This document shows positions 39,937 to 48,848 of a stretch of DNA of 64,000 bases, in pieces. Source of the stretch: Bradyrhizobium cajani (GTDB lineage Bacteria; Pseudomonadota; Alphaproteobacteria; Rhizobiales; Xanthobacteraceae). Under the pieces are notes generated by a model. It was not told the DNA's origin and made no database searches. It was given only the letters and a program-made list of their open reading frames with translations. A program made the position numbers and the translations under genes. The stretch lies in the NCBI RefSeq assembly GCF_009759665.1, contig NZ_WQNE01000023.1:62001-126000 (forward strand), given 5' to 3'. Numbering within the stretch: the stretch's first letter is position 1; each line of letters starts with the position of its first letter.

Positions 39937-41092
39937 TCAGGTTCTCAAGTTCCAGCCCGAGCAGAAGGCCGACAGCGGCAAGCCGACCAAGAAGGCCGGC
40001 GCCGATCCGCGTCGCCGCATCCTGGCCGGACTGCGCCGCTATCGTCGCTTCCTGCTGATGGTCGTGCTGCCCATCGTCGTCGCCATCGGCGGCCTCACCT
40101 TCTATCTCAATGGCGGCCGCTATGTCGGCACCGACGACGCCTATGTCGGCGCACAGAAGGTGCTGGTGACGCCCGACATCTCCGGCAAGATCGAGAAGGT
40201 CGTCGTCAGGGAAGGCCAGCTCGTCAAGCAGGGCGACGTGCTGTTCGAGATCGACCCCGTGCCGTACCGCCTTGCGGTCGACGAGGCCAAGGCACAGCTC
40301 GCCCAGGCGCAGACGACCTATGACAATCTCCGCGCCAACATCAAGATCTACGGCGACATGCTCAACCTCGCCCAGCAAGGCGTCGACCTGAAGCAGCGCG
40401 ACGTCGAGCGCAAGCAGGCGCTGGTCAAGAACAGCTACGGCTCGCAGCTCGACCTCGACAACGCCGCGAACGCGCTGGTCACCTCTGGCTCGATCGCGCA
40501 ATACGTCAAGCAGCAGATCTCGACCGCCAAGACGCAGCTGCTCGGCGATAGCGACCTGCCGCTGGAGAAGTTCCCGCCCTATGCGCAGGCGAAGGCCAAG
40601 CTCGACAATGCGGAGCGCAATCTCGACCACGCCGTGGTGCGCGCCTCGATGGGCGGCGTGGCGACGCAGGTCGAGCAGATCCAGCTCGGCCGCTACGTCG
40701 CCGCCGGCACGCCGGTGTTCTCCATCATCGACGTCGCCCATCCCTGGGTCGACGCCAATCCGAAGGAGAGCGACCTCACCTACGTCACGGAGGGACAGCC
40801 CGTTACCCTCGAGGTCGATGCGTTCCCGAACCACGTCTTCAAGGGCAAGATCGGCTCGCTCGCACCCGGCACCGGCGCGCAATTCGCGATCCTGCCGCCG
40901 CAGAACGCCACCGGCAATTTCGTCAAGGTGGTGCAGCGCGTGCCGATCCGGATCTATTTCGACGAGACCGACAAATATGTGCGGAAGCTGAAGGCCGGCA
41001 TGAGCGTCTACGCCACCATCGACACCGGCCACAAGCGTTCGCTCGCCGGCCTGCTCGGGCTCTCGGCGGCCGCGAATCAGGACAAGGACTGA
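39929..41092 (+). CDS. emrA: HlyD/EmrA-type membrane fusion protein
   Basis: A 387-residue periplasmic adaptor. One N-terminal transmembrane helix (FLLMVVLPIVVAIGGLTFYL) is followed by a lipoyl half (YVGTDDAYVGAQKVLVTPDISGKIEKVVVREGQLVKQGDVLFEID), a coiled-coil hairpin (about 110-210), the second lipoyl half (VVRASMGGVATQV) and a beta barrel (HPWVDANPKESDLTYVTEGQPVTLEVD). It links the EmrB permease to an outer-membrane channel. The symbol is by homology. The start ATG 39929 overlaps the MarR gene end. Confidence 0.94.
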   Translation: MADQVLKFQPEQKADSGKPTKKAGADPRRRILAGLRRYRRFLLMVVLPIVVAIGGLTFYLNGGRYVGTDDAYVGAQKVLVTPDISGKIEKVVVREGQLVKQGDVLFEIDPVPYRLAVDEAKAQLAQAQTTYDNLRANIKIYGDMLNLAQQGVDLKQRDVERKQALVKNSYGSQLDLDNAANALVTSGSIAQYVKQQISTAKTQLLGDSDLPLEKFPPYAQAKAKLDNAERNLDHAVVRASMGGVATQVEQIQLGRYVAAGTPVFSIIDVAHPWVDANPKESDLTYVTEGQPVTLEVDAFPNHVFKGKIGSLAPGTGAQFAILPPQNATGNFVKVVQRVPIRIYFDETDKYVRKLKAGMSVYATIDTGHKRSLAGLLGLSAAANQDKD

Positions 41093-41097
41093 TCCGG

Positions 41098-42654
41098 ATG
41101 TCCGGCCCCGATGCCAGCCTGATGGTCCCCGGTCTGCGCCGGAACATGGTGACGATCTGCGCCATGACCGCGACCATCATGCAGGCACTGGACACCACCA
41201 TCGCCAACGTCGCGCTGCCCTACATGCAGGGCACGCTGTCGGCCTCGCAGGACCAGATCAACTGGGTGCTGACCTCCTACATCGTCGCCGCCGCGATCAT
41301 GACGGCCCCGGTGGGCTGGATCGCCAACCGCTTCGGCCGCAAGCGCATCTTCATCATCTGCTCGGCCGGCTTCACCATGGCCTCGGTGCTGTGCGGCCTC
41401 GCGCAGGACATCAACCAGATGGTGCTGTTTCGCCTGCTGCAAGGCGTGTTCGGCGCCGCGCTGGTGCCGCTGTCGCAATCGGTCATGCTCGACTATTACA
41501 CGCTCCAGGAACGCGCCAAGGCGATGTCGATCTGGGGCATGGGCGTGATGATGGGACCGATCATGGGGCCGTCGCTCGGCGCCTGGCTGACCGAGACCTA
41601 TTCGTGGCACTGGGTGTTCTTCGTCAACCTGCCGTTCGGCGCGATCACCGTGATCGGGCTGATCGTCTTCATGGACGAGACCAGGAAGGATCTCAGCCTC
41701 AAATTCGACTGGTTCGGCTTCGCGGCGCTGGCGGTCGCGATCGGCGCGCTTCAGCTCGCGCTCGACCGCGGCGAGCAATTGGGCTGGCTCGAATCCAACG
41801 AGATCATCGCCGAGTTCGTCGTCTCGGCCGTCGCCTTCTATTTCTTCATCGCACACTCCTTCACGACCTCGACGCCGTTCATCCGCTTCGCGCTGTTTCG
41901 GGACCGCAACTTCGTCACCGGCTGCATGTTCATGATCGTGATGGGGCTCGTGCTGTTCTCGACCATGGCGCTGGCCTCGCCTTACATGCAGAACGTGATC
42001 GGCTATCCCATCATCACCGCCGGCCTGCTGCTCGCAAGCCGCGGCTTCGGAACTTTCTTCGCCATGATGCTGGTCGGCCGCATGATGCGTTATTTCGAGG
42101 CGCGCACGCTGATCATCACCGGCCTGACGCTGACCGCGGGCTCGCTGTTCCAGATGACCGGCTGGACCGACCTGACCCAGGTGCCGGAGATCGTCACCGT
42201 CAGCGTCATCCAGGGCTTTGGCTTCGGCCTTGTGTTCGTTCCGCTCTCGACCGTGTCGTTCCTGACACTGTCGAACGAGCTCCGCACCGACGGCGCCGCG
42301 ATGCTGACCCTGATGCGCAACGTCGCGAGCTCGGTCGGCATCTCCGTCGTCATCGCCGAGCTGACGCAGGGAACGCGGCGGACCTACGCGATCCTCTCCG
42401 AGCACATCAATCCATTCAACCACGCGCTCCAGATGCCCGACGTCAGCGGCATGATCAATCTCTCCACCGACGCCGGCCGCGCCATGGCCGACAGGATGGT
42501 CAGCGTGCAGGCCCAGATCATCGCCTTCGCACACGACTACCAGCTGGTGATGCTCTTCATCCTCTGCACCATCCCGCTCGCCCTGCTGATCGGCTCGACC
42601 AAGGCGACGCTGCGCAAGCAGGCCGCGGGGCCGGAACATGCGGTGATGGAGTAG
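41098..42654 (+). CDS. emrB: DHA2-family multidrug efflux permease
   Basis: A 518-residue, 14-helix major facilitator. Motifs: LDTTIANVALPYMQGTLSASQDQINWVLTSYIVAAAIMTAPVGWIANRFGRKR (helices 1-3 with motif A), GVFGAALVPLSQSVMLD and GPIMGPSLGAWLTETYSWHWVFFVNLPFG (motif C). It exports drugs or other hydrophobic compounds with proton exchange together with the EmrA-like adaptor. ATG 41098 is 5 bp after the emrA stop. No TolC gene is visible nearby. Confidence 0.95.
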   Translation: MSGPDASLMVPGLRRNMVTICAMTATIMQALDTTIANVALPYMQGTLSASQDQINWVLTSYIVAAAIMTAPVGWIANRFGRKRIFIICSAGFTMASVLCGLAQDINQMVLFRLLQGVFGAALVPLSQSVMLDYYTLQERAKAMSIWGMGVMMGPIMGPSLGAWLTETYSWHWVFFVNLPFGAITVIGLIVFMDETRKDLSLKFDWFGFAALAVAIGALQLALDRGEQLGWLESNEIIAEFVVSAVAFYFFIAHSFTTSTPFIRFALFRDRNFVTGCMFMIVMGLVLFSTMALASPYMQNVIGYPIITAGLLLASRGFGTFFAMMLVGRMMRYFEARTLIITGLTLTAGSLFQMTGWTDLTQVPEIVTVSVIQGFGFGLVFVPLSTVSFLTLSNELRTDGAAMLTLMRNVASSVGISVVIAELTQGTRRTYAILSEHINPFNHALQMPDVSGMINLSTDAGRAMADRMVSVQAQIIAFAHDYQLVMLFILCTIPLALLIGSTKATLRKQAAGPEHAVME

Positions 42655-42673
42655 TTGAAGGCTCGCGCCTCCT

Positions 42674-42763
42674 CGTCATTGCGAGCGCAGCGAAGCAATC
42701 CAGAATCTTTCCGCAGCAAGCAGTCTGGATTGCTTCGTCGCAAGTGCTCCTCGCAATGACGGC
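42674..42763. repeat. Palindromic repeat, CGTCATTGCGAGCG family
   Basis: The ends are cgtcattgcgagcgcagcga and gctcctcgcaatgacgg, with inner arms gcaatccaga and tctggattgc. It lies between the convergent emrB and kinase genes, 19 bp after emrB. Confidence 0.9.
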
Positions 42764-42779
42764 TTGTGGCACGAGCCCC

Positions 42780-43841
42780 CTACAACAACTCCTCACACCC
42801 CAAATCCTCGACCGCCATCATCACCCGCTCCAGATTATTCCACCAGATCACCGGCGGGATGTTGACGCTCCACTGCCAGACCGGCTTGGTGATGTGCCAA
42901 AGCACCGACTGGCGGTAGTCCCGGTCGAGCGCGCCACGCGTGTAGCCGGTGACACCGTGCTGCATCAGCGTCTCATGATAGAGGTTGAGCAAGGGCCGCT
43001 CGAGTGCCTGCCGGCGGTCCGGATACCATTGCGTCGCCATCATGTAGGCGAGATCGCCGGTCGGAACGTTGATGCGCCACTGATCGAAATCGAAAATGCG
43101 CACGCTATCGTTGGCGCCGGCGCGTGGCAGCAAGAAATTCCAGATATGAGCATCGCCATGAGCGATGGTGAGGTGGCGGCGCGAATGATAGCGCTCGAAC
43201 AGACGGTCCGACTGCTCGATGAAACGGCGATAGAGAATGCGCCGCTCTTCGCTGAGGCGGTCACCGAGTAGATCGGCAAAACGATCGTAATGGCCCGCAA
43301 AGGTCTCCATCAACCTCGTTGAGTCGTCCGTGCTCATCCAGGTTCCGACGGTGTCGCCGAGGTCCGCGTGGTCCCACCACGCCGCATGCATCCGCGCCAG
43401 GGTGGTGACGATCGCCATCGCCTGCTCGCGCGATGGCGACAACGGCCATTGGGTCGCGATCTCGTGGGTGTCGGTAAGATCCTCGGCCAGGAGATGCCAG
43501 GCCTGGCTCTCCTCGTCAAAATTCCCGTCGAAGCAGCGCGGCACGAGTCCCGATGGCATGATTGGCGCAAGCTTCGTGTAGAAGGCGACCTCGTTCCGGC
43601 CGCCATTTGCAAGTGTCTTCGCGAAGGCGGCATGCGCGGTCTTCAGGATCAGGGACTGCGGCGCGCCAACGGACTCCCCGACATAGCGCAAGCCGAGACG
43701 CACGATATGTGACACGAGCGTGTCGCGCTGATGCAGCACCTTCACCTCGCGCACGGCACCGGCGTCCAGCGCGCCGGCCCTGCGCAGCGCGGCCGTGAGG
43801 TAGGCAGGCTCGGCAACCGCCGACAGTTGCGGATTCGTCAT
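42780..43841 (-). CDS. APH/ecdysteroid-kinase-like phosphotransferase
   Basis: A 353-residue protein of the aminoglycoside-phosphotransferase fold. The catalytic loop HGDAHIWNFLL and the metal-binding IFDFDQW are present, as is the nucleotide-lobe Lys (SLILKTAH). The C-terminal part (WHITKPVWQWSVNIPPVIWWNNLERVMMAVEDL) is like the EcKinase/DUF1679 subgroup, not resistance enzymes. The substrate is unknown. ATG 43841 is taken; an in-frame ATG at 43871 is equally possible, as neither has a strong ribosome binding site. Confidence 0.85.
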   Translation of the reverse strand: MTNPQLSAVAEPAYLTAALRRAGALDAGAVREVKVLHQRDTLVSHIVRLGLRYVGESVGAPQSLILKTAHAAFAKTLANGGRNEVAFYTKLAPIMPSGLVPRCFDGNFDEESQAWHLLAEDLTDTHEIATQWPLSPSREQAMAIVTTLARMHAAWWDHADLGDTVGTWMSTDDSTRLMETFAGHYDRFADLLGDRLSEERRILYRRFIEQSDRLFERYHSRRHLTIAHGDAHIWNFLLPRAGANDSVRIFDFDQWRINVPTGDLAYMMATQWYPDRRQALERPLLNLYHETLMQHGVTGYTRGALDRDYRQSVLWHITKPVWQWSVNIPPVIWWNNLERVMMAVEDLGCEELL

Positions 43842-43920
43842 GAAAACCACGATGCCCCCGTGCCGCGCCATATTGCACGATCACAACCGCCGGCACCAGC
43901 GGCAGGCATCGCGCCGAGCG

Positions 43921-45612
43921 TCACGCCGCCGCGGTCGAGTCACGCACGGTCCGGACCACGACCGAACGCAGCTGTTCGAGGTTGGTCGCCATGCCGACGA
44001 TCGCCTGCCTGACCTCCGAGGCGCGCTCGTTCACGGAGACGGCGTCGCGGCTGACATTGCCGATCTTGGCCGAGACCTCCTTGGCTGCGGACGCCGATTC
44101 GGAAATCGACCGCGTGATCTCCCGCGTCGCTGCGTCCTGCTCCTCCATCGCGGCGGCAACCGAGGTCGCCACGCCATCGATCTCGGCGATGTGGCCTCCC
44201 ATGGTCTCGACGGCATCGACAGCGGCCTGCGTCGAGGTCTGGATCTCGGCAATCAGGCGCGTGATCTCCTCGGTGGATTTGGCGGTCTGGTCGGACAGCG
44301 ATTTCACCTCCGCGGCGACCACGGCGAAGCCGCGGCCGGCCTCGCCGGCGCGTGCCGCCTCGATCGTGGCGTTGAGCGCCAGCAGGTTGGTCTGGCCGGC
44401 GATGCCGCCGATCAGGTCGGAGACTTCGGCGATCTTCTTCACCGAACCGGCCAGCGCCTGGATGGTGGACCGCGCCTGCTCGCGGCCGGCGACAGCGGAT
44501 TTGGTGACGGTCGAGGTGCGTAGGACCTGGGTCGCGATCTCGCGGATCGAGGCGCTCAGTTGTTCGGCCGCGGCCGAGACGGTCTGCGAGCTGCCGAGGG
44601 CCTGGGTGGAGGCTGCGGCGACCGCCTGCGACTGGGCCGAGAGCGAACTTGCGATCTCGGACAGGCTGGAGGCGGCCCGCTCAACGCCTTGGCTCGCCGC
44701 GCTCGCGGTGTCGACCGAGCGGCCGGTCTCGCGCTCGACGGTCTCGGCCATCTGGTGCAGGGCGCTGCGCTTGGCCAGCGCCGCCTCCTGCTCCTTGCGC
44801 AACTGCTCCTCGCGCAGGCGCGAATTCTCGACCGCCGCCTGCTTGAACACCACAAGCGCGCCCGCCATCGAGCCGACCTCATCCTGGCGCTGCGCGAAAG
44901 GAATGTCGGCGGCGAGATCGCCGGTCGCGAGCTTCTGCATCGTGTCCGTCATGCGCACGATCGGGCGCACCACGCCGAGGGCAACGCCGAGCAGGCCTGC
45001 GGCAATGAAGGCAAGGACGGCGGCAGAGACACCGAGGAGGATATAGAGCATCGCGCTGTCGCGGTCCGCGGCCAGCTTCTCCATGTCGGCATTCTGCTTG
45101 TTGGCGCTCTCGACGATGCTGTCGATGACGGCACGATGCGCGGTGTAGGCGTCCTTGAGCTGCGCATAGGCGCGTTCGGAAGCAGCCATATCCTTGGCCT
45201 TGAGGGCCGGCAGGAGCTGGTCGGACAACAGCTTCCAGAATTTCTGTACTTCGGCGTCGGACTTCGACACCAGCGCCGTCTTCAGGTCGGCGGAGAGGCT
45301 GGAGGCGACCCAGAAGGCCTTGCGCTCGTCGTAATCCTTGCGGAGCTGGACCAGACGCTCGCCATGGGCCGCCAGCTGGTCCGGCTCGCGCATGGCGAGG
45401 GTGGCTTCGAGATAGGCCTCGATGACATATTCCGGCGGTGGCAGGATATCGGCGATGAGGTCGTTGCCGAGCTTGATGTCGGAATAGAGCGGTCCGCCGA
45501 CCTTGAGCTCTTTCAAGGCGTACAGGCTGGTGGAGACCACGGCCGTGAAACCGAGGGCCAGGACGATGCCGAATGCAATGATGGCAGAAGAAAGCGAAAG
45601 ACGAATTTTCAT
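43921..45612 (-). CDS. Methyl-accepting chemotaxis protein
   Basis: A 563-residue transmembrane chemoreceptor. Helix 1 is at about 8-33 (LSLSSAIIAFGIVLALGFTA), a periplasmic sensor of about 150 residues follows, and helix 2 is LYILLGVSAAVLAFIAAGLLGVALG. HAMP follows (VRPIVRMTDTMQKLATGDL), then the signalling domain with the hairpin tip IGGIAGQTNLLALNATIEAARAGEAGRGFAVVA. The true start is ATG 45612; the open frame runs 56 codons further upstream without family similarity. The ligand is unknown. Confidence 0.94.
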   Translation of the reverse strand: MKIRLSLSSAIIAFGIVLALGFTAVVSTSLYALKELKVGGPLYSDIKLGNDLIADILPPPEYVIEAYLEATLAMREPDQLAAHGERLVQLRKDYDERKAFWVASSLSADLKTALVSKSDAEVQKFWKLLSDQLLPALKAKDMAASERAYAQLKDAYTAHRAVIDSIVESANKQNADMEKLAADRDSAMLYILLGVSAAVLAFIAAGLLGVALGVVRPIVRMTDTMQKLATGDLAADIPFAQRQDEVGSMAGALVVFKQAAVENSRLREEQLRKEQEAALAKRSALHQMAETVERETGRSVDTASAASQGVERAASSLSEIASSLSAQSQAVAAASTQALGSSQTVSAAAEQLSASIREIATQVLRTSTVTKSAVAGREQARSTIQALAGSVKKIAEVSDLIGGIAGQTNLLALNATIEAARAGEAGRGFAVVAAEVKSLSDQTAKSTEEITRLIAEIQTSTQAAVDAVETMGGHIAEIDGVATSVAAAMEEQDAATREITRSISESASAAKEVSAKIGNVSRDAVSVNERASEVRQAIVGMATNLEQLRSVVVRTVRDSTAAA

Positions 45613-45820
45613 GGAACAATCCGATGCCGCACGTCGAAATCCAACGGACTCTAAACGACTGCGGTAAACACGGGATTGCTTCGCGTGGAAATTGTACCCC
45701 ACGAACTCCGGAAAACTACGGGAAAACGGGAGCGACTTTCTGTGCGGAGGGCGGTTGTGCCCGGCCGTCGTCCCGGACAAGCGCGCCCCAAGCGCGCGTA
45801 GATCCGGGACGACGCTGGGA

Positions 45821-46411
45821 TTAAACGTCGAAGAACACCGTCTCGTTGTCGCCCTGAAGCCGCAGGTCGAGCCGATAGACCGCCTTGCCGGCTTCGCGCA
45901 CCGCCGTCAGCGTGGTCCGCCGGTCGGCGGGCACCAGCGCCAGCACGGGATCGGCGGCATTGCCGGCCTCGTCGCTGAAATAGATGCGGGTGTAGAGATG
46001 CCGCAGCATGCCGCGGCCGAACACCGCGACAAGAATGTGCGGCGCCTGCGGCTTGCCATCGGGATCCGGCACCGCGCCCGGCTTGATGGTGTCGAAGGAG
46101 TAATTGCCGTCCTTGTCGGTGCCGCAGCGGGCGAAGCCGCGGAAGCTCGCGTTCGGCAGTGCGCGCTTGTCCTGCGGGTCGGCGAAGCGGCCCTGCGCAT
46201 CCGCCTGCCAGATCTCCAGCATGACGTCAGGCACGGCAATGCCGTCACCGTCGAACACGCGGCCCTCGATGCGAACGCGCTCGCCGGAGACGTCGGGCGT
46301 CAGCGTCGAGTTGGTGAACGCGTCGTTCCAGGCATATTCGCCATTCGGCGTCAGGCCGTATTTGAAGAACGGACCGACGGTCTGTGATGGGGTGATCCCG
46401 TTGTCCTGCAC
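45821..46411 (-). CDS. pcaG: Protocatechuate 3,4-dioxygenase alpha subunit
   Basis: A 196-residue alpha subunit that packs with PcaH around the non-haem iron. The N-terminal SQTVGPFFKYGL is typical. The domain shares the intradiol-dioxygenase fold (RIEGRVFDGDGIAVPDVMLEIWQADAQGRF; FDTIKPGAVPDPDGKPQAPHILVAVFGRGML) but lacks the full set of iron ligands, as expected for alpha. The start is GTG at 46411, directly after the TAA of pcaH with no gap. It ring-cleaves protocatechuate to beta-carboxymuconate. Confidence 0.96.
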   Translation of the reverse strand: MQDNGITPSQTVGPFFKYGLTPNGEYAWNDAFTNSTLTPDVSGERVRIEGRVFDGDGIAVPDVMLEIWQADAQGRFADPQDKRALPNASFRGFARCGTDKDGNYSFDTIKPGAVPDPDGKPQAPHILVAVFGRGMLRHLYTRIYFSDEAGNAADPVLALVPADRRTTLTAVREAGKAVYRLDLRLQGDNETVFFDV

Positions 46412-47113
46412 TTAGTGGTTCTCCATAGGCGTGGCGTTCTTGCCGCGCAGCACGATGTCAAAGCGGTAGCACAGCGCCCATTCGGGCTGGGTGTTCTCGA
46501 GATCGAACGACGACACCATCCGCGCCCGTGCCTTCTCGTCCGGCACCGAGTTGAAGATCGGATCGAACGGGAACAGCGGATCGTTCGGGAAATACATCTG
46601 CGTCACGAGACGCGTGACGAAGGAATGCCCGAACACAGACAGATGGATGTGCGCGGGACGCCAGGCATTGTGATGATTGCCCCAGGGATAAGCGCCGGGC
46701 TTGATGGAAACGAAGCGGTAGTAGCCAGCCGCATCGCTCACGGTGCGGCCGGCGCCGGTGAAATTCGGATCGAGCGGCGCCGGATGCTGGTCGCGAACAT
46801 GCACGTAGCGGCCGCAGGAATTGGCCTGCCAGATCTCGACCAGCGAATTCGGCACGCCGCGCCCGTCCTCGTCGCGCACATGGCCGTGCACGATGATGCG
46901 CTCGCCGAGCGGCTCGCCACTGTGCTGGCGGGTGAGATCATTGTCGCCCTCGCGCACGGTCTCCTGGCCGTAGACCGGGCCGGTCAGCTCCGACAGCGTG
47001 TGGCGCATCGGGATCAAGGGCTTGTTCGGCGCGCGCTTGATCGAGCTCTTGTACTCGGGCGACAGCGGCAGCGGATGCGCCTTGTTGCTGTCTGTGGGAT
47101 AGATGAATGTCAT
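46412..47113 (-). CDS. pcaH: Protocatechuate 3,4-dioxygenase beta subunit
   Basis: A 233-residue catalytic subunit. The four Fe(III) ligands can be placed: Tyr in SCGRYVHVRDQ, Tyr in KPGAYPWGNHHNAW, and both His in RPAHIHLSVFG. The sequence LVEIWQANSCGRY is the signature of the intradiol family. It is transcribed ahead of pcaG. The remaining pca genes (B, C, D, I/J) and the PcaQ regulator are not in the window; pcaF is just upstream on the same strand. Confidence 0.97.
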   Translation of the reverse strand: MTFIYPTDSNKAHPLPLSPEYKSSIKRAPNKPLIPMRHTLSELTGPVYGQETVREGDNDLTRQHSGEPLGERIIVHGHVRDEDGRGVPNSLVEIWQANSCGRYVHVRDQHPAPLDPNFTGAGRTVSDAAGYYRFVSIKPGAYPWGNHHNAWRPAHIHLSVFGHSFVTRLVTQMYFPNDPLFPFDPIFNSVPDEKARARMVSSFDLENTQPEWALCYRFDIVLRGKNATPMENH

Positions 47114-47201
47114 TGGCGAACTCCTCCCCGGCCATTTTGGTCCGGCCGGTCAACGCTTCCGCCAATCATTATAGGATATAACTAATTTGGGGAAGCTCCC
47201 T

Positions 47202-47285
47202 GTCATTCCGGGATGGTCCGAAGGACCAGACCCGGAATCTCGAGATTCCCGGGTTCAGCCCTGTCGGGCTGCCCCGGGATGACGA
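47202..47285. repeat. Palindromic repeat, GTCATTCCGGG family
   Basis: The ends are gtcattccgggatggtccga and gccccgggatgacgag, with inner arms ccggaatctcgagattcccggg. It separates pcaF from pcaHG on the same strand. Relatives are at 48641-48740, 51594-51675, 54632-54786 and 61256-61363. Confidence 0.9.
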
Positions 47286-47301
47286 GACGTTGCGCGTTTC
47301 G

Positions 47302-48510
<1,209 letters not shown>

Positions 48511-48848
48511 CGTTGTTCTCCCTGAATGCCGCGATCCGGCCCAAATTCTTCAATGTCGGCGGAGTTTTAGGAGGGCGCCCGCGGCAGGTCAATTGACGGT
48601 TTCGCGGGCGGCGTATTCGGCTGAGCGCATGAAACTCCGCCGTCATTCCGGGGCGCCCGAAGGGCGAGCCCGGAATCCATAACCACCAATCGGGGTTATG
48701 GATTCCGGGCCTGCGCCTGTCGGCGCATCCCGGAATGACGACCGAATATTGGCACTCATTATCCCGTGGTGCGGACAACGTGGAAAACCTCCTCTCGGCG
48801 GCCAAAGCGATAGGAGCAGGTGCCGAAATTTTGTAGGTTGCGCCGCCC
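48511..48848. other. Intergenic region between pcaF and mutS
   Basis: A 338-bp divergent gap. Its centre (48641-48740) is a GTCATTCCGGG-family palindrome, listed separately. The rest should hold the pcaF and mutS promoters, but I could not assign boxes. I see no further gene. Confidence 0.6.
48641..48740. repeat. Palindromic repeat, GTCATTCCGGG family
   Basis: The ends are cgtcattccggggcgcccga and cgcatcccggaatgacg. Inner arms are cccggaatccataacc and ggttatggattccggg, a 16-bp inverted repeat around accaatcgg. Confidence 0.9.

Noticed and set aside
41077..42639. Minus-strand frame of 520 codons opposite emrB
   Set aside because: His/Asp/Glu/Arg-rich shadow; emrB has clear membrane helices and motifs.
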